A DNA stretch of 64,000 nt from Membranipora membranacea (Eukaryota > Bryozoa > Gymnolaemata > Cheilostomatida > Membraniporidae), in NCBI GenBank assembly GCA_914767715.1, contig OU612072.1, forward strand, positions 22,942,001 to 23,006,000. Reading direction: 5' to 3'. The notes under the pieces were generated by a model. The model worked only from the letters and a program-made list of their open reading frames with translations, was not told the origin of the DNA and searched no databases. Below, one piece after another: positions 1 to 12,400 of this stretch. The number at the start of each line of letters is the position of its first letter. Position 1 is the first letter of the stretch. A program made the position numbers and the translations under genes.

Positions 1-361
1 TAGACCTCACCCTATGGGCGTTCAACGCCAAGAAAAATAACATTTAAGTGCAAGTGATCCAAGATTTGCCCTCTAAATTCAGCCACATCATAGAAAAGAA
101 ACCCTGTTATAAGTAATACCAATATCCCACTATATATGTGAATGTGTTAGATTCTTGCCTGAGTGCCCTGTCTGCTTCAATAAGGGATTGATTGAGATCA
201 CTTGGGCACACAGGCTAGTTAGATATAGAAACATGATCTAAATGGCGTAAAATGCGTAATTGAGTCCAACACACTGCTTTTCTCAGGGATGGTAGAATTC
301 ACAATGATAAAAAAGAAGAAGGCTGGATCTCGGCTGAAAGGAGGGCAGAATGTAGAATTAC

Positions 362-415
362 CTGAATCTGCGTCGACGTTTACCAGTGACATTAAACTGT
401 CGGCTGGCCCTAAAT
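362..415 (-). CDS. possible RAPGEF1 exon 16 (54 nt); competing plus-strand ORF on the same bases
   Basis: On the minus strand a 54-nt phase 1-1 exon lies between acceptor TTTTGTGTGCAG and donor CAG/GTAATT, encoding LGPADSLMSLVNVDADS. Its phase fits exon 15, but it does not look like the expected REM continuation (…LVLYCEAFLTTYRTF), so it may be an alternative insert. The plus strand offers a competing exon, 287 to about 461, between CTTTTCTCAG and GTAAGC. That is a 58-codon open frame with a Lys-rich start and the ending KLEDELYTK. The sequence alone does not decide which strand is used. Confidence 0.35.
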
Positions 416-3400
416 CTGCACACAAAACACAGCTAAAGTTAGAGGATGAATTATACACAAAGTAAGCTTTCATGTTTATACCCCTCCAAATCTAATACCC
501 ACACATTTAGTATTTACTGAGACATGGACTCGGACCTGGTACATTTTAATGGTGGACTTCTATGGTACATTTATGGTTCTATAACCGGCAGCACAGTAGC
601 ATGAAAAGCTAGTTATTGGCAGCGGACGGTGTATGATGCTCATGACATATGAGTTTATACATGGATGAATGGTCTGTCTGTCTACAGAGAAGGCTTTTCG
701 ACTCTAAAACTAAGTCTGAGAACCGCCCATTCATAGAACATCCCTATGTAAACTCACATATGCCTACCGCAGGAAAATTGAGCGGCCGTTTCAAGCAGCG
801 AGTTGGCTGGTAGCAGAAAACAATATTAACAGTACTATCAGCAAAAAAAACACTGAAATCTAGCAGCGGGTCTATCATTATAGCAACTTAAACTGCAATG
901 CGATGACATGAAGTTACATTTGCCACCAGCTCAAATGCCAATTAAATGAGATGAGTTATAATTGTTTATCATACCGTGTTTTCCTACGTGTGTAGCGTAC
1001 ACTACAAGGGCGTCTACACTACCACCCTTCAGCCCTGACATGATCTTTGACGAGCCACCCTAAAAGCAAAACATTGGTAAGTGAATGAAATATACAGGCA
1101 TCGATACGAGCATCGGCAACTTACATCCAAATATTACACTAGAGGAGTTATGTATTTGCATGAGGAGAAGCTAGCCATTTCATATACTATCAAACTACCT
1201 GACATTCAACCTTAGCTAACATTTACTCACCTGCTTTGCTCCATATAGACTCCCACCTCAGGCAGCAAAAATATAGTGCAAGCTAACATTAAGTAACCCC
1301 TAAACCAGCTAAATTAAACTTTTCCTAACATTACTGATCTAGGGTCATTGTAAATTCAGCAATACAAACAGTTGCATAAGGGAAGGCAACTCCCATCCAT
1401 CAAATTAACAAAAATTAAGAAGCTAACATCCTATTGTATACATGAGGATAACAGTTTGTAATACAAGGACTCCGCTTCGCACATATTATTACAAGATTAC
1501 CTATTATCTACGTAGGAGAATAAATGTCAGCTAGATTCCAGTTTAGACTGTTTAGGGGTGACTTAATGTTAGCTACTGCCAATTAAGGCTAGCTAAAGTG
1601 GATGTGTAAATGTTAGCTAGCAATAATATTCACTATTCAAAGCATAAAAGCGAGTTTTTTCCTCCCTCAAATACCTTACTCATAGCATCTAGCATCTTGC
1701 GCCCCTAATTGTAGTACTGACCTTACGATGATGGTGATTGGTTGTTTTAGCAGTGCTGGAGGAGGCGGTACTCACCTTACGGTGATGGTGATTGGATGGT
1801 TTAGCAGCGCTGGAGGAGGCGGTACTTGCCTGACGATGATGGTGATTGGTTGGTTTAGCAGCGCTGGAGGAGGCGGTACTTACCTTACGATGATGGCGAT
1901 TGGTTGGTTTAGCAGTGCTGGAGGAGGTGGTAGTATTAGATGAGATACTACCGACAGCACTGTCACTGGATGTGCTACTACCTTCACTTTCTCTGACTAA
2001 AATAGAGATATTAGGTAAAGGTCAATGTTTACTGATAACTAACTATACTGCTATTATTCACAGGTGCTACGTTATTCACAGCCACTATATGCTACCTTAT
2101 TCACAGGAGAATGAGGTGGCTCAGTTGGTTGGAGCACCGGTCCTTTAGCATACAAATGTTGGGGTTTGGTTGCACCAAGGTGTTCTCCGATCTGCCTGCA
2201 AAGAGAGACCAACCCGGCGCGGATATTACGCCTCAGCCCCCTTTTTTAATCAAGTCACTATATTACAGACTTAGTATAGATCTAAAGTGATCTATGACTA
2301 AAATGGAGAGATCAATTCATGGTTTCTGTTTACTGAGAACCAAGTTTACAGCTAATATGTATGATATTTTACTATAATATTGTCTTAATTGAAGTAGGAT
2401 ACATCTCTGAAGGGCCATCATACACATTAAAAATGTACTGCTTGATAGACTGACTAGCTACATAAAACGCTAATATATATACATATATACATAGATTCAA
2501 ATCTGTGCTTTTAAGTGTTATCTGTGTGTATTTGGCCCCAACTAAGTGTCACTCAAAAATAAGGAGTCATTTTATATGACCCACAAAAAAATCATGTCTT
2601 AAATCCTCTTAAATAATCATGTTGGGCATCCTTAACCCAATAGTAATTAATGGTAGATAAAGAAGCCTGACATGGTCGGACAACTCCAATGCAATGATTT
2701 GCCCTACTGAGTCATTCATATATATGAATCACTCATTGTCCAGGGTTTTTATTGCACAAATGTGTGTATATATATATCGCTGAAGCCACATAATTGTCAG
2801 ACTTTGAGCATGTTTGGGATTATGAGACTGATAGTCTGCAGTAACGCCTGAGATTGGTATCTTATGAATCCTCCTGTCAGGAGTAGTTCTATGTGTCAGG
2901 CAACAACCTTCCTCTGTCCCGCCCGATGGTTGGCCCTGTTGTGCCAGGCTGCAGTCGGACAAGCGCCAGGAAATGGGCCACATCACATATAGTGACGCAA
3001 AAGTTGATTGTAATAAGGAGACACCAAACTCCCCCCCCCCCCCCAACATAAGATAAGACACCGGAGGGGCACTTACTGAGAAGTTCTCTCACATCCACCA
3101 TATCCAGAGGATTCAGCTCGGCGTACTCAGGGTCCTCAGGCTCGGTGTCTGAGAGAGCTAGTGATGATCTCTGTGAGGACGGGCCGTACGACTCATCACC
3201 CTCACTCACCTACAGCATATTATAAGAAACTAGGTTATAGTGAACAGAAGGGTTACTGATGGCAAAAGAATCTTCCATCCTGTGTATGGGATTTTTTATT
3301 GATTATTAAATATCAATTTTCTCTCCACAGCACATGTCGGCTTTTGCCTATTATCCAATTTGTTGAATTTGAATAAATTTTTATTTATCATGAACCGATG

Positions 3401-6400
3401 TGACATCTTCTCTTTCTCAAGTAGTTGGTTTGACAGTGCCAGTAAAATATTTTATGTTTTCAAATCCAGATTCTGACCTCAGTGAGATTTTTTGCTGCCG
3501 CTCCCTCAGTCCCCTCCATACCATCATGGAGCATCATAGCATGCCTGTGTTCTGGACACTGATGTTGCGGGTGGTACATGTAGCCCCCGGCTCCGCCATT
3601 GTGCATCAGCATAGCCTGTCAACGAACACAATTCATTACAGTTCCAATTATCATTAGAAGTTCACTATACATTCATAAAAAACACAGACAAATTGGCTTA
3701 TATCCAAAGAAAGCTATCACATAATTGGAAGCCTGTAATTCATATAGACCACTTTATATTCATAATGATATAGTCTACCATATGAGGGGAACTTAATCAT
3801 ATTAACCAGTAGTCTTAGCCCCCAAGAATCTTGCCCCCCCCCTCGTCCGACGGGGGCAAAGTCTGAGAACTATGTAGGAGTTTGCCCCCCCTCGTCCGAC
3901 GGCGGCAAAGTCTGAGAACTATGTAGGAGTTTGCTAAAATTGTCTGCTCGTGTAAAATACAAGTACTTAAGAGAGAGATCTTCTAAATCTGCTGCAATAT
4001 CTTTTGGGTTTTACTCCTTCCTGAAGAAAGATGATATTCTGTGGGCCAACATTGAAATGTGTGCATCTTTTGTATACCATCTACAACTCTAAATATCCCC
4101 AGAAGAAGCTAAGGGACAAACGCCAATGTAGTCTGGGCCCTCCAGACCTTTGCCCCCGCCCGATGGCCCCGGTGAGGGAGTCTCCACTGTCTTTATTTAG
4201 TAACCTCGTCACGCGGCTCCTTTTTTTGGTTAGGGGAAAGTAGCTGGGTGACAAGGCTATCTATGTAGTATTAAGTATGTTTGCCGTAGCCTGTAATTTG
4301 GACATGATGACCTAATGACTGGATTATGGATAACATCTGCAGACAGTGAGATCCAGTCAAATATATCACTCTGACCTGAGCTGACTTGATATATGGGGGT
4401 AAAGTCTTATAAGGCTTCCTGCACTACAAACTAGCCTAGTGCCATATTATAATGCACAACTAAATGTTCTAAATGTTTGCTATGTCGAGTATTTAGATTT
4501 TTAGTGTGTGGTTATATGGTGTATTAAGTGAGAGCGCAGTGTCAAAAGTTAATCCATTTTTGGTAAGCAAGGCTGCCACATTTTCTGAAATGGCAGGTTC
4601 AAATCAGAGACAGCAACAGAAGTTCAGGGGCGTGTCTGGGGTGACTGTCCAGCAGGGGTCGAGAGTCTAGGGGCTCAGACTACAGATGACATATAGTCAA
4701 GTCAAAAATAGATGATATTCTTTGGATTAAGCAAGCCTCAGGCGTTTATGTAAAACAGTGTGCTCAAACATTGTCATGTGGACCCTACACAGCCAATGAC
4801 CGACTAAATAATGCACATTTGGAAGTCTCTGTACTTTGTGACCTCTTGTTTGGATAACGAGATTTACTCACATGATGCTGGAAGAGTTCCCGCTGATGTT
4901 GCTCTTGCATGTGGAGGTAAAATTGACGTGATGTAAAACTGTCGACAGGATTGAACTCCGATAGTTGTGTTTCAGTGCCGAACACATGCATGTATGACTC
5001 AACTGTGAAAATATGAGAAAATAGTGATGGTTAAAACAAAGTATAGTATTCGGAATAATGTTAACTTAACCTATCCAAGTTCCTAATCATGTGTAGTCAA
5101 TATATCATCTCCCCCCCCCTATAGGTAGAGGGCGGGGTAAGATAGCGGATCGTCGCTAACTAACTACTGTATGGAGCCTGTGAACAGAAACTAACAAATC
5201 ACTCTTAGATAATGTCAATCAGGTACGCCTTGATCAAAGTTGCAAACCGAAATACCCTGAGCCACAATAGATTGACAATAAAAAGCATACACATAAAATA
5301 GCATAAAAAATTATTTTTGTAGATAATTTACTAAAGTTATACCAAGTTTAGAGATAGTTGGTTTCTTTTTGTGCGCCATGTCGCATCTGCTCACAAGTTT
5401 ATGACTTCTGGAGTCTAGAGACAATCCTAGTGCACTTTGTTACATCTCCAAACTCAAAGTGTCAAGAATATGACGCGAACAATACATTATTATCTTAATA
5501 CCAGGTTAATTACAAATTATATTATCCGACCTCACCAATCATGACTTGTGTAACAAACTCTGAACCAATCAGAACTCAGTTCAAAATGCTCAAAACAATA
5601 CATTGTGGTGGGGAAACTATCCAAATATTCTATTGCCTTTATCTAACCGGGATAGATAAATTAGAATATCCCAAAACAAAGAACAACCAATCAGTGATCT
5701 TGATTACAGAAATAAACCTAGAATAAAATATCAGCCAGTTGATTGTAACCTTGTCTCCCAGCACATAACCAACATGCACGACATGAATAATTGATGCCTA
5801 TGAGCTCTTGGTCATCCTCGTGACACTTAGGAGTTGATGAGAGAATCTGCATTAACATAGTATTATTATTTATAAGTCGTACTTTGACTATCTCATGGAT
5901 AATCTAGAGTTTGAATCTTTGATTAATGCATCAGTGCAGGCTTGAAATTGCAAATGACATGCAATTAGGATTGGTTAGGTCATATGGTATAAGATTTTCA
6001 GTATGAATCCATAATTCGTGCATGTTATTTGTCAGGTAATTTCTAGACCACGTTTGATCCAATTGCATGCATTTGGAGTTGCTCCCCTTCGCTAGTCATA
6101 CATCAGGCAATAAGGCTTGCCTGGGGCAGACCAGTTTAAGTGGAGCAAACTAAAATGCAGGTAAAATGGATCATTGATCTTAGTATGCTGATGCCCCCCA
6201 CACCACCAACAAACAGAGCTTGTCACAGCAGGTTAGTATGACCCAAGTTCAGACATAGCTTGAGTAACCTAAACTGAATAGGGATGGTTATGGCGCATCT
6301 AGCTACACCTTAGGGCTAGGCACTCAGGCTAACACTCACCATGTTTTCTCTTCGGTGGTAGCGGTGGTGGCTGAAACTGTCCGGAGATACCAGATAGTCT

Positions 6401-9400
6401 GTGATTGTCCCTCATAACCACCGGTACGCTTGCACTCGATGGTGGTCTGCTCGCTGGGCCGTGACTGCTCTCAGTGATCACCCTTAGTGATTCACTAGAG
6501 TTAGTTGTAGTGTGTACAGTGAGAGAGCTGGCGTGTCTCAGAGTTCCGGCAGCGGCCATACTGTTCAGATACGCCTGACCGGACATCTAGAAGAGAGAGA
6601 GGGAGGATAAATGATGGTTATGGCAGGGTGGAATACAAGTCATGTGGACCCTATCTTAGTCTATAATACGGCTAAAAAAATCATGATATTGGGCAACAAC
6701 CATCATGTTTTGACTGTACAATCTGTCCCCCAATGTCTATTGAATTTGCCCGATGGGGAGGCCGCATCAGTTGCGTTCACAAATTAGTTTTAAACTATTG
6801 GACATTTTTGGCCTTAGTCTTATTTGGAGTTGTACCCTCCCAACAATAGGTGAGTCATGTAATCCAAAAGTTGACATTTTTTTCGTAGAAATGTTTCCGG
6901 ACAGATTTTGCAGCCTCTCCATTATCTTTTTCAGACAGTAATTAATTCATTTTGATGTTTGATTTCATGTGTAGGGATTGGTTCTGTGTCAACTACACAG
7001 AGCCCGAGCTTATAGCTACATATATATTGGAATAAGAACCTTCTGCAGTTTGTTTAATTTTCACCATATTGTTAATCACGATTACATCAGTAAGATAACA
7101 CCGTAGTTACTGGTTAGTTCATACAAGGTCACCAAACTGCTCTCAACCTTATACAACTAAATTAGCTCTCAAATTAAAACCCTGAACCGAATACAAACCA
7201 TGAGCATTACTAGGGCTTCATAAAAAAAACCCAGCCAAATGCCACCACCATTATAAGCCAGATACACACAACATCCAAAGCAGATACTTCCAACCAATTG
7301 TATAACTATACAGGCCATGTTATAACACCAAGATATTCAGCCATAAGTTAAAAGGCAACAAATATAACTACCGCACACCAAAATCACATAAGATAGGCTT
7401 TGTCAGCTATAATATCATAGATAGGGCTCTATAAGCAGGACTTTTCACAAAAGTCTGCTCGTCAGAATAAGTGATATAGTGGCTAAACGACAGCCAACAT
7501 CATCAAAGGTAGTTACAGCTAAACGCCCGTTTGGAGCAGTTATTCCCCTACACAACTATCTACCCCAATACCTCACCTATAAGGCGGCTATAAGAGAGGA
7601 GCATATAGGCGCGTCTATCATTTGAAGCATTTTTATATTTATCTTGGACCAGATCCATATGCTACAAGTGAGGCTGAATAGTGCATAAAGCGGTTCGAGT
7701 GCAGTTCGAATCCCATCCAAGCCATTTGTTTTCATAGCTGTGGGGTGCATTACAACTGGAGCATTTAAATTTTTTCCAAGGGAGGTGCTTCACTTATAAG
7801 GCCGGTGCCTTATAAGTGAGGTATTACGGTACACACAAGATAACCCAGCCCACCGATCTATTACCTGAACCTTGTGTTGTGAAAACGATTCCTCATAAAA
7901 GAATCTGGTACTCTATAAACAATTATAACAAGGTATGTATTAAAAATATGATCCTTATAATTACGGATTACCATCTCTTGGCCAACACAAGATAGCTCCC
8001 ATCACCTACTTTCACTAGTCTAAAATCTTTGACACAGCTTTTGGGAGAAGGATTGGGGGGGGGGGGGTCCCAGCTCCCCGTAAAACTTAGTGGCCACATG
8101 TCAAACCTATATTATGAGGCAGGTATGATGGCCATGATCAGCTGACGCCGGTACATAATTGAGAAGTTGTACATCCATTAGATAAAGCTGCACAGCTAAC
8201 TTCAGTCATTTACCCTTCACAACAATGACACTGTTACGGAGACAAGCAACGAGCTGCTGTGTTTACATAATGATGCACACACAATTAGACTAAGTTACTA
8301 CTGAGGGTCAAGGTGAACAGCGGTACGTCATCAAAGGTACCATCCTACTATCAATCGCTGTCAGTAAGACTGGGCAAAGAAATTGACGCCAATGGGTAAT
8401 GCTCACCATGGGATAGTATTCAAATTGCTTCATGGAGCATTACAAACCAAGCAATAATTAAACCGATATTGTTACACCGAGTAATATGAAAGGCGATAAA
8501 CCACTGACTCAGACTAGCATTGAGAGACACCAAAGCACCCAAATTACTACATGCTGACAGCATTTAAGCGGCTTGATTCACTTCAAATACAGCGAATATT
8601 TAGACGGCTTCTTTCAACACGACCAGCTTAATAGATGGTAAACCAAAGCAGACAAGTACTCGAAACCGTGAGCCCCTAAAAACCCGAGTAGTACAATATA
8701 GGTACACAGGCTTCAGCACAGCACAAGAACAGCACACAGGATACTGATTCTTTTCTCTTGATCATTTTATCATTAGGAGTTTTAGTAACAACTTAAACAC
8801 AATAATGGGAAGCAATCAGTTTGAATCCTCTCATCATTGGGGATTAAACAAAACTATAGACAACACAACATATTTCAAGTAGGACTATGTTACTCTGTTA
8901 TATAGAGATAACTAATTTGTATTCATTAACAGTTGATGGTGTTCGGTTTTGTGGGTTATAGAAACGATGATTTAGTAAGGATAGGGAGACGAGATTATAT
9001 AACATTGGTGGTGGTTGGGAAATAATATCAAAAACTTATAATCATAAAAAGGCTTCAACCAATCATAGAACACAATTTGAGATCGGCTCAAAAGAATACC
9101 AGATCAAAAACCTATAACTTGAATTTATGGATTTGAAAATCGTTTATGAACTTTTCAAGTGGCGGATTCAGAGTTTTGGCTGGAGGGGGTCTGTAGGGGC
9201 AAACGGTTGCAATGTGTGATGTTATTCAGCTATCGTCACTATATCAGTATCCGATTGGTGGTGATTTCACATTTATCAACTGGGATAACAGCAAAATTAT
9301 TTTTTTCTGTTTTTGTATATTTATCGTTAAAATAGGGGAAGGGGAGCCTGCGCTCTTTAGATCCACCACTAGCTAACATATAGGCAGCAGACATTGTGTT

Positions 9401-12400
9401 ATAATAGGAAAGGCTTGTGGCTCTCATACCTCATAACATGATAGGCATTTGATTTTCCTGCTCGGCTGTAGGGAATAAAGATTTAGCTGGTTGATAACAA
9501 TGAAGCGTGGGTATATGGATCATAAAGTCACCACCAGGAATGCTCAATTCATACGGTATGAGTAGTGCTACCGTCAGCTCGATGCCTTCAATCACTGCTG
9601 ACACAGTTGGGCTTTGCCCAGCAGAGCTACCAGCCAAGAATTTAAATAGAGGGTTGTGGCATCAAAACATCTAGCCAGTAGCTTTGCATAGAGTTATATG
9701 AGCTCCCAAAATGTAGGGAATATCTTATTCCCCAGCCATCAACCATTAGTGATGACAAAAGTTGACCCTGACCAATCAGGTTCCTTTAAATTCCAGCTGA
9801 GATCCAACATTTTTATTAGTGTCGGATCTCAGCTAGATTTCAAAGGCACCTGATTGGTCAGGGTCAACTTTTGTCATCACTAATGGTGGTTGGCTGGGGA
9901 AGAAGATACTCCTTCCATTTTGAGAGCTCATATAACTCTATGCAAAGCTACTGGTTATATGTTTTGATGCCACAACCTCTATTTAAATTTTTGACTGGTG
10001 GCTATGCTGGGCAAAGCCCAACTGTGGCAGCAGTGGTTTAAGAACAGTACGTCCTAATGATATGGGACTCAGTACCAGCAGGCTATATATACAGATTGCT
10101 TTGTGGTATAACTTAAACAAGGTATACTGTGAAGTGACTATGTTGCACTGATTCTATCGCGAGCTGAATCTTGGAATGGACCGTCTGACCGAACCCTTGA
10201 TTTGGTTACTTATTCACATAAATTTACTATAAAGAGGGCAATTTGACCTTTCTGGCCAAACTGAGAGATGTAAACTGACTGAAAGTAACAATCTGGAACT
10301 TCAGTTTTCCTCTATATAATAGCATTGGCCGTTAAATATGACCCGTATGAAAAAATTCTGAAGGTAAAAAACTTATTGAAAGGCCAAACTCTCACCTGTT
10401 GTTGGTGCCACTGGTTGACAGACGGCAGACCAGCAAAGCTTCTGTTCATCAGATTTCTGTCCCCGCTGGGGGTCCAAGAATCAGAGGCAGCCATCATAGG
10501 CGTTACAGCCGGAGAGTTGGTGTTACTGTCATAAGAGGCTGCTCATAAAAATTAAACGAAATTAATGATGTTTATACAACAGAACTCAAGTGTTTTTTTC
10601 TAGTGATTTGCTAAGGAAAATTCTTGACCTGCAATGAGGTTTCTTAGCTCTCAGTACTGACAATAGATAGTTCCTGAGTGATGTGGTTTATCCTAGTTTG
10701 CTGGTAGGGGCATTCCATCATCATTCATCAACGGTCAATAATGGAATATAACTACAAGCAGCTCTGGCAAAGTTTAACAGAGTAAATGGACAATTTTATT
10801 AGAGAAAATTAAGTGACTAGGCTCCTCAAGTTAGCCTTGTCCTGGTGCAAAGTTATCGATTATCCTTACAGCCATTGCTGACGTTATCATAATCAGAGCC
10901 TATTCTTGATCTGTGTTTTCTCTCGGAGGTCGAGGGTGGGTGAGATAAATTAGGGGCTGTCCCCTTCTGTCCTGTAGCAGAGTTAGATATGAAGCCCATC
11001 GTTAACTGGTCTATTCTGCTTGTGAGATCATTCAAATCGACAGGTGCTCCCCTATAATCAGAAGGATAAAAACGCATGCATTGTAGCTTTATGTTGGAGT
11101 TGCCCCCTTAATGTCAAAGAGGGCACAACTTTTAGTGGTTTTGTGTAGCAAGTCAAGTAGTTGAATGTATACTTATAGTTATGCAAATAATGTTATGATG
11201 AAATGAACTTAGCTAGAGCAAGTGCGAACAAGGCATGAACAAACTAAATATACCACACAAACTATGTCAATGATAATGACTGCTATTCCTCATGCAAAAT
11301 GGAATAAAAATATATCAGTTTACAGACAAAGAATAACTTACATATATCCAGTACCGGTAGCAGCTCCAGCAGGTCTGAGAATCGGTTGTATGGGGGACAA
11401 ATCCTCGCTCTGAGCCAGCGGTGCTTGTAGGTAAGTTTTACCATCTGGTCCCATAACTACATTATACCTCATAGACTGAGAGCCACAGCCGGCACTCGAT
11501 TGTGATGAGTTAGAGATCATACTTGCTCTTTTACCAGCAGCAGAGATAATAGGGCCATCTATTGAATCCCTAGATGCGCACAAACTGGAGCCACCTGAGC
11601 GATTACTGCTTGTGTCGAATCGTGTTAGATAGTGTCCAGATAAAACAGCAGATTTAGGTCGGGAGTTGATGTCAGAGTTATTGTCCAGGCTGTCTATTGA
11701 TGAGCTGTATGCTAATGCTTGTCCCCGAGCCAGTAGAGGGCGCTGCTTAGACTGTTTTACTGGCAGCTCTGGTGGAGTCTCCATCGAAGAAGAGCGTGAC
11801 CTGCAATATATACAAAGTTATCAGTAGATGGGAGTCGATGGCCATGTTGCATTTAGAACTTCACAGGAAGATCCAATGTTGTGGGGTCAACAAAATAACA
11901 ATAGTCGTTTAAGACATCCAATTTCAAACCAATAAGAGTGAGCATATCTGACTGCTTACTACTCACAGAGTTTTTCTTAGACTGAACTCTGGCGGTAGAT
12001 AAGGCTTGGGAGGGGGCGCCTCTAGGTCCTCATCTATAGCCTGAGCTAGCTGACTTGGTGAGGTAGGGGAGATGGGCTCAACTCTCTCTAAGGCTAGTGG
12101 ATTGTCGAATGCTCCGAGGCTAGTTTCTCTCAGTATCGTTTTTTCTCTCGGTGTTAGCGGAACTTCAGGCATAGAGTTACGCTTAGCTCTGTCAAAACAA
12201 TAATAGAAGTTAGGTCATCAAATTCATGGACCACACTCAATTACCAGCATGGATGAGTGTCAACTTGAGCAAGTAAGAAATAAAATAACACAACTACAAA
12301 TTAGAAATTGTCCCTTCAGAAGAAAGGAGTGCAGAGGGCAGACAAGTCAAATGATGTGTTGACACTTCTAGACAAGAGGACTAATAAAAAACCAAAATTC

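Noticed and set aside
1728-1943. Plus-strand open frame with FSSAGGGGT repeats
   Set aside because: It is the antisense of the RAPGEF1 exon-14 repeats; splice signals and phase support the minus strand.
5750-5850. Possible minus-strand exon with several Cys residues between RAPGEF1 exons 10 and 11
   Set aside because: It is open only in phase 0, but the flanking exons need phase 1, where a stop occurs.
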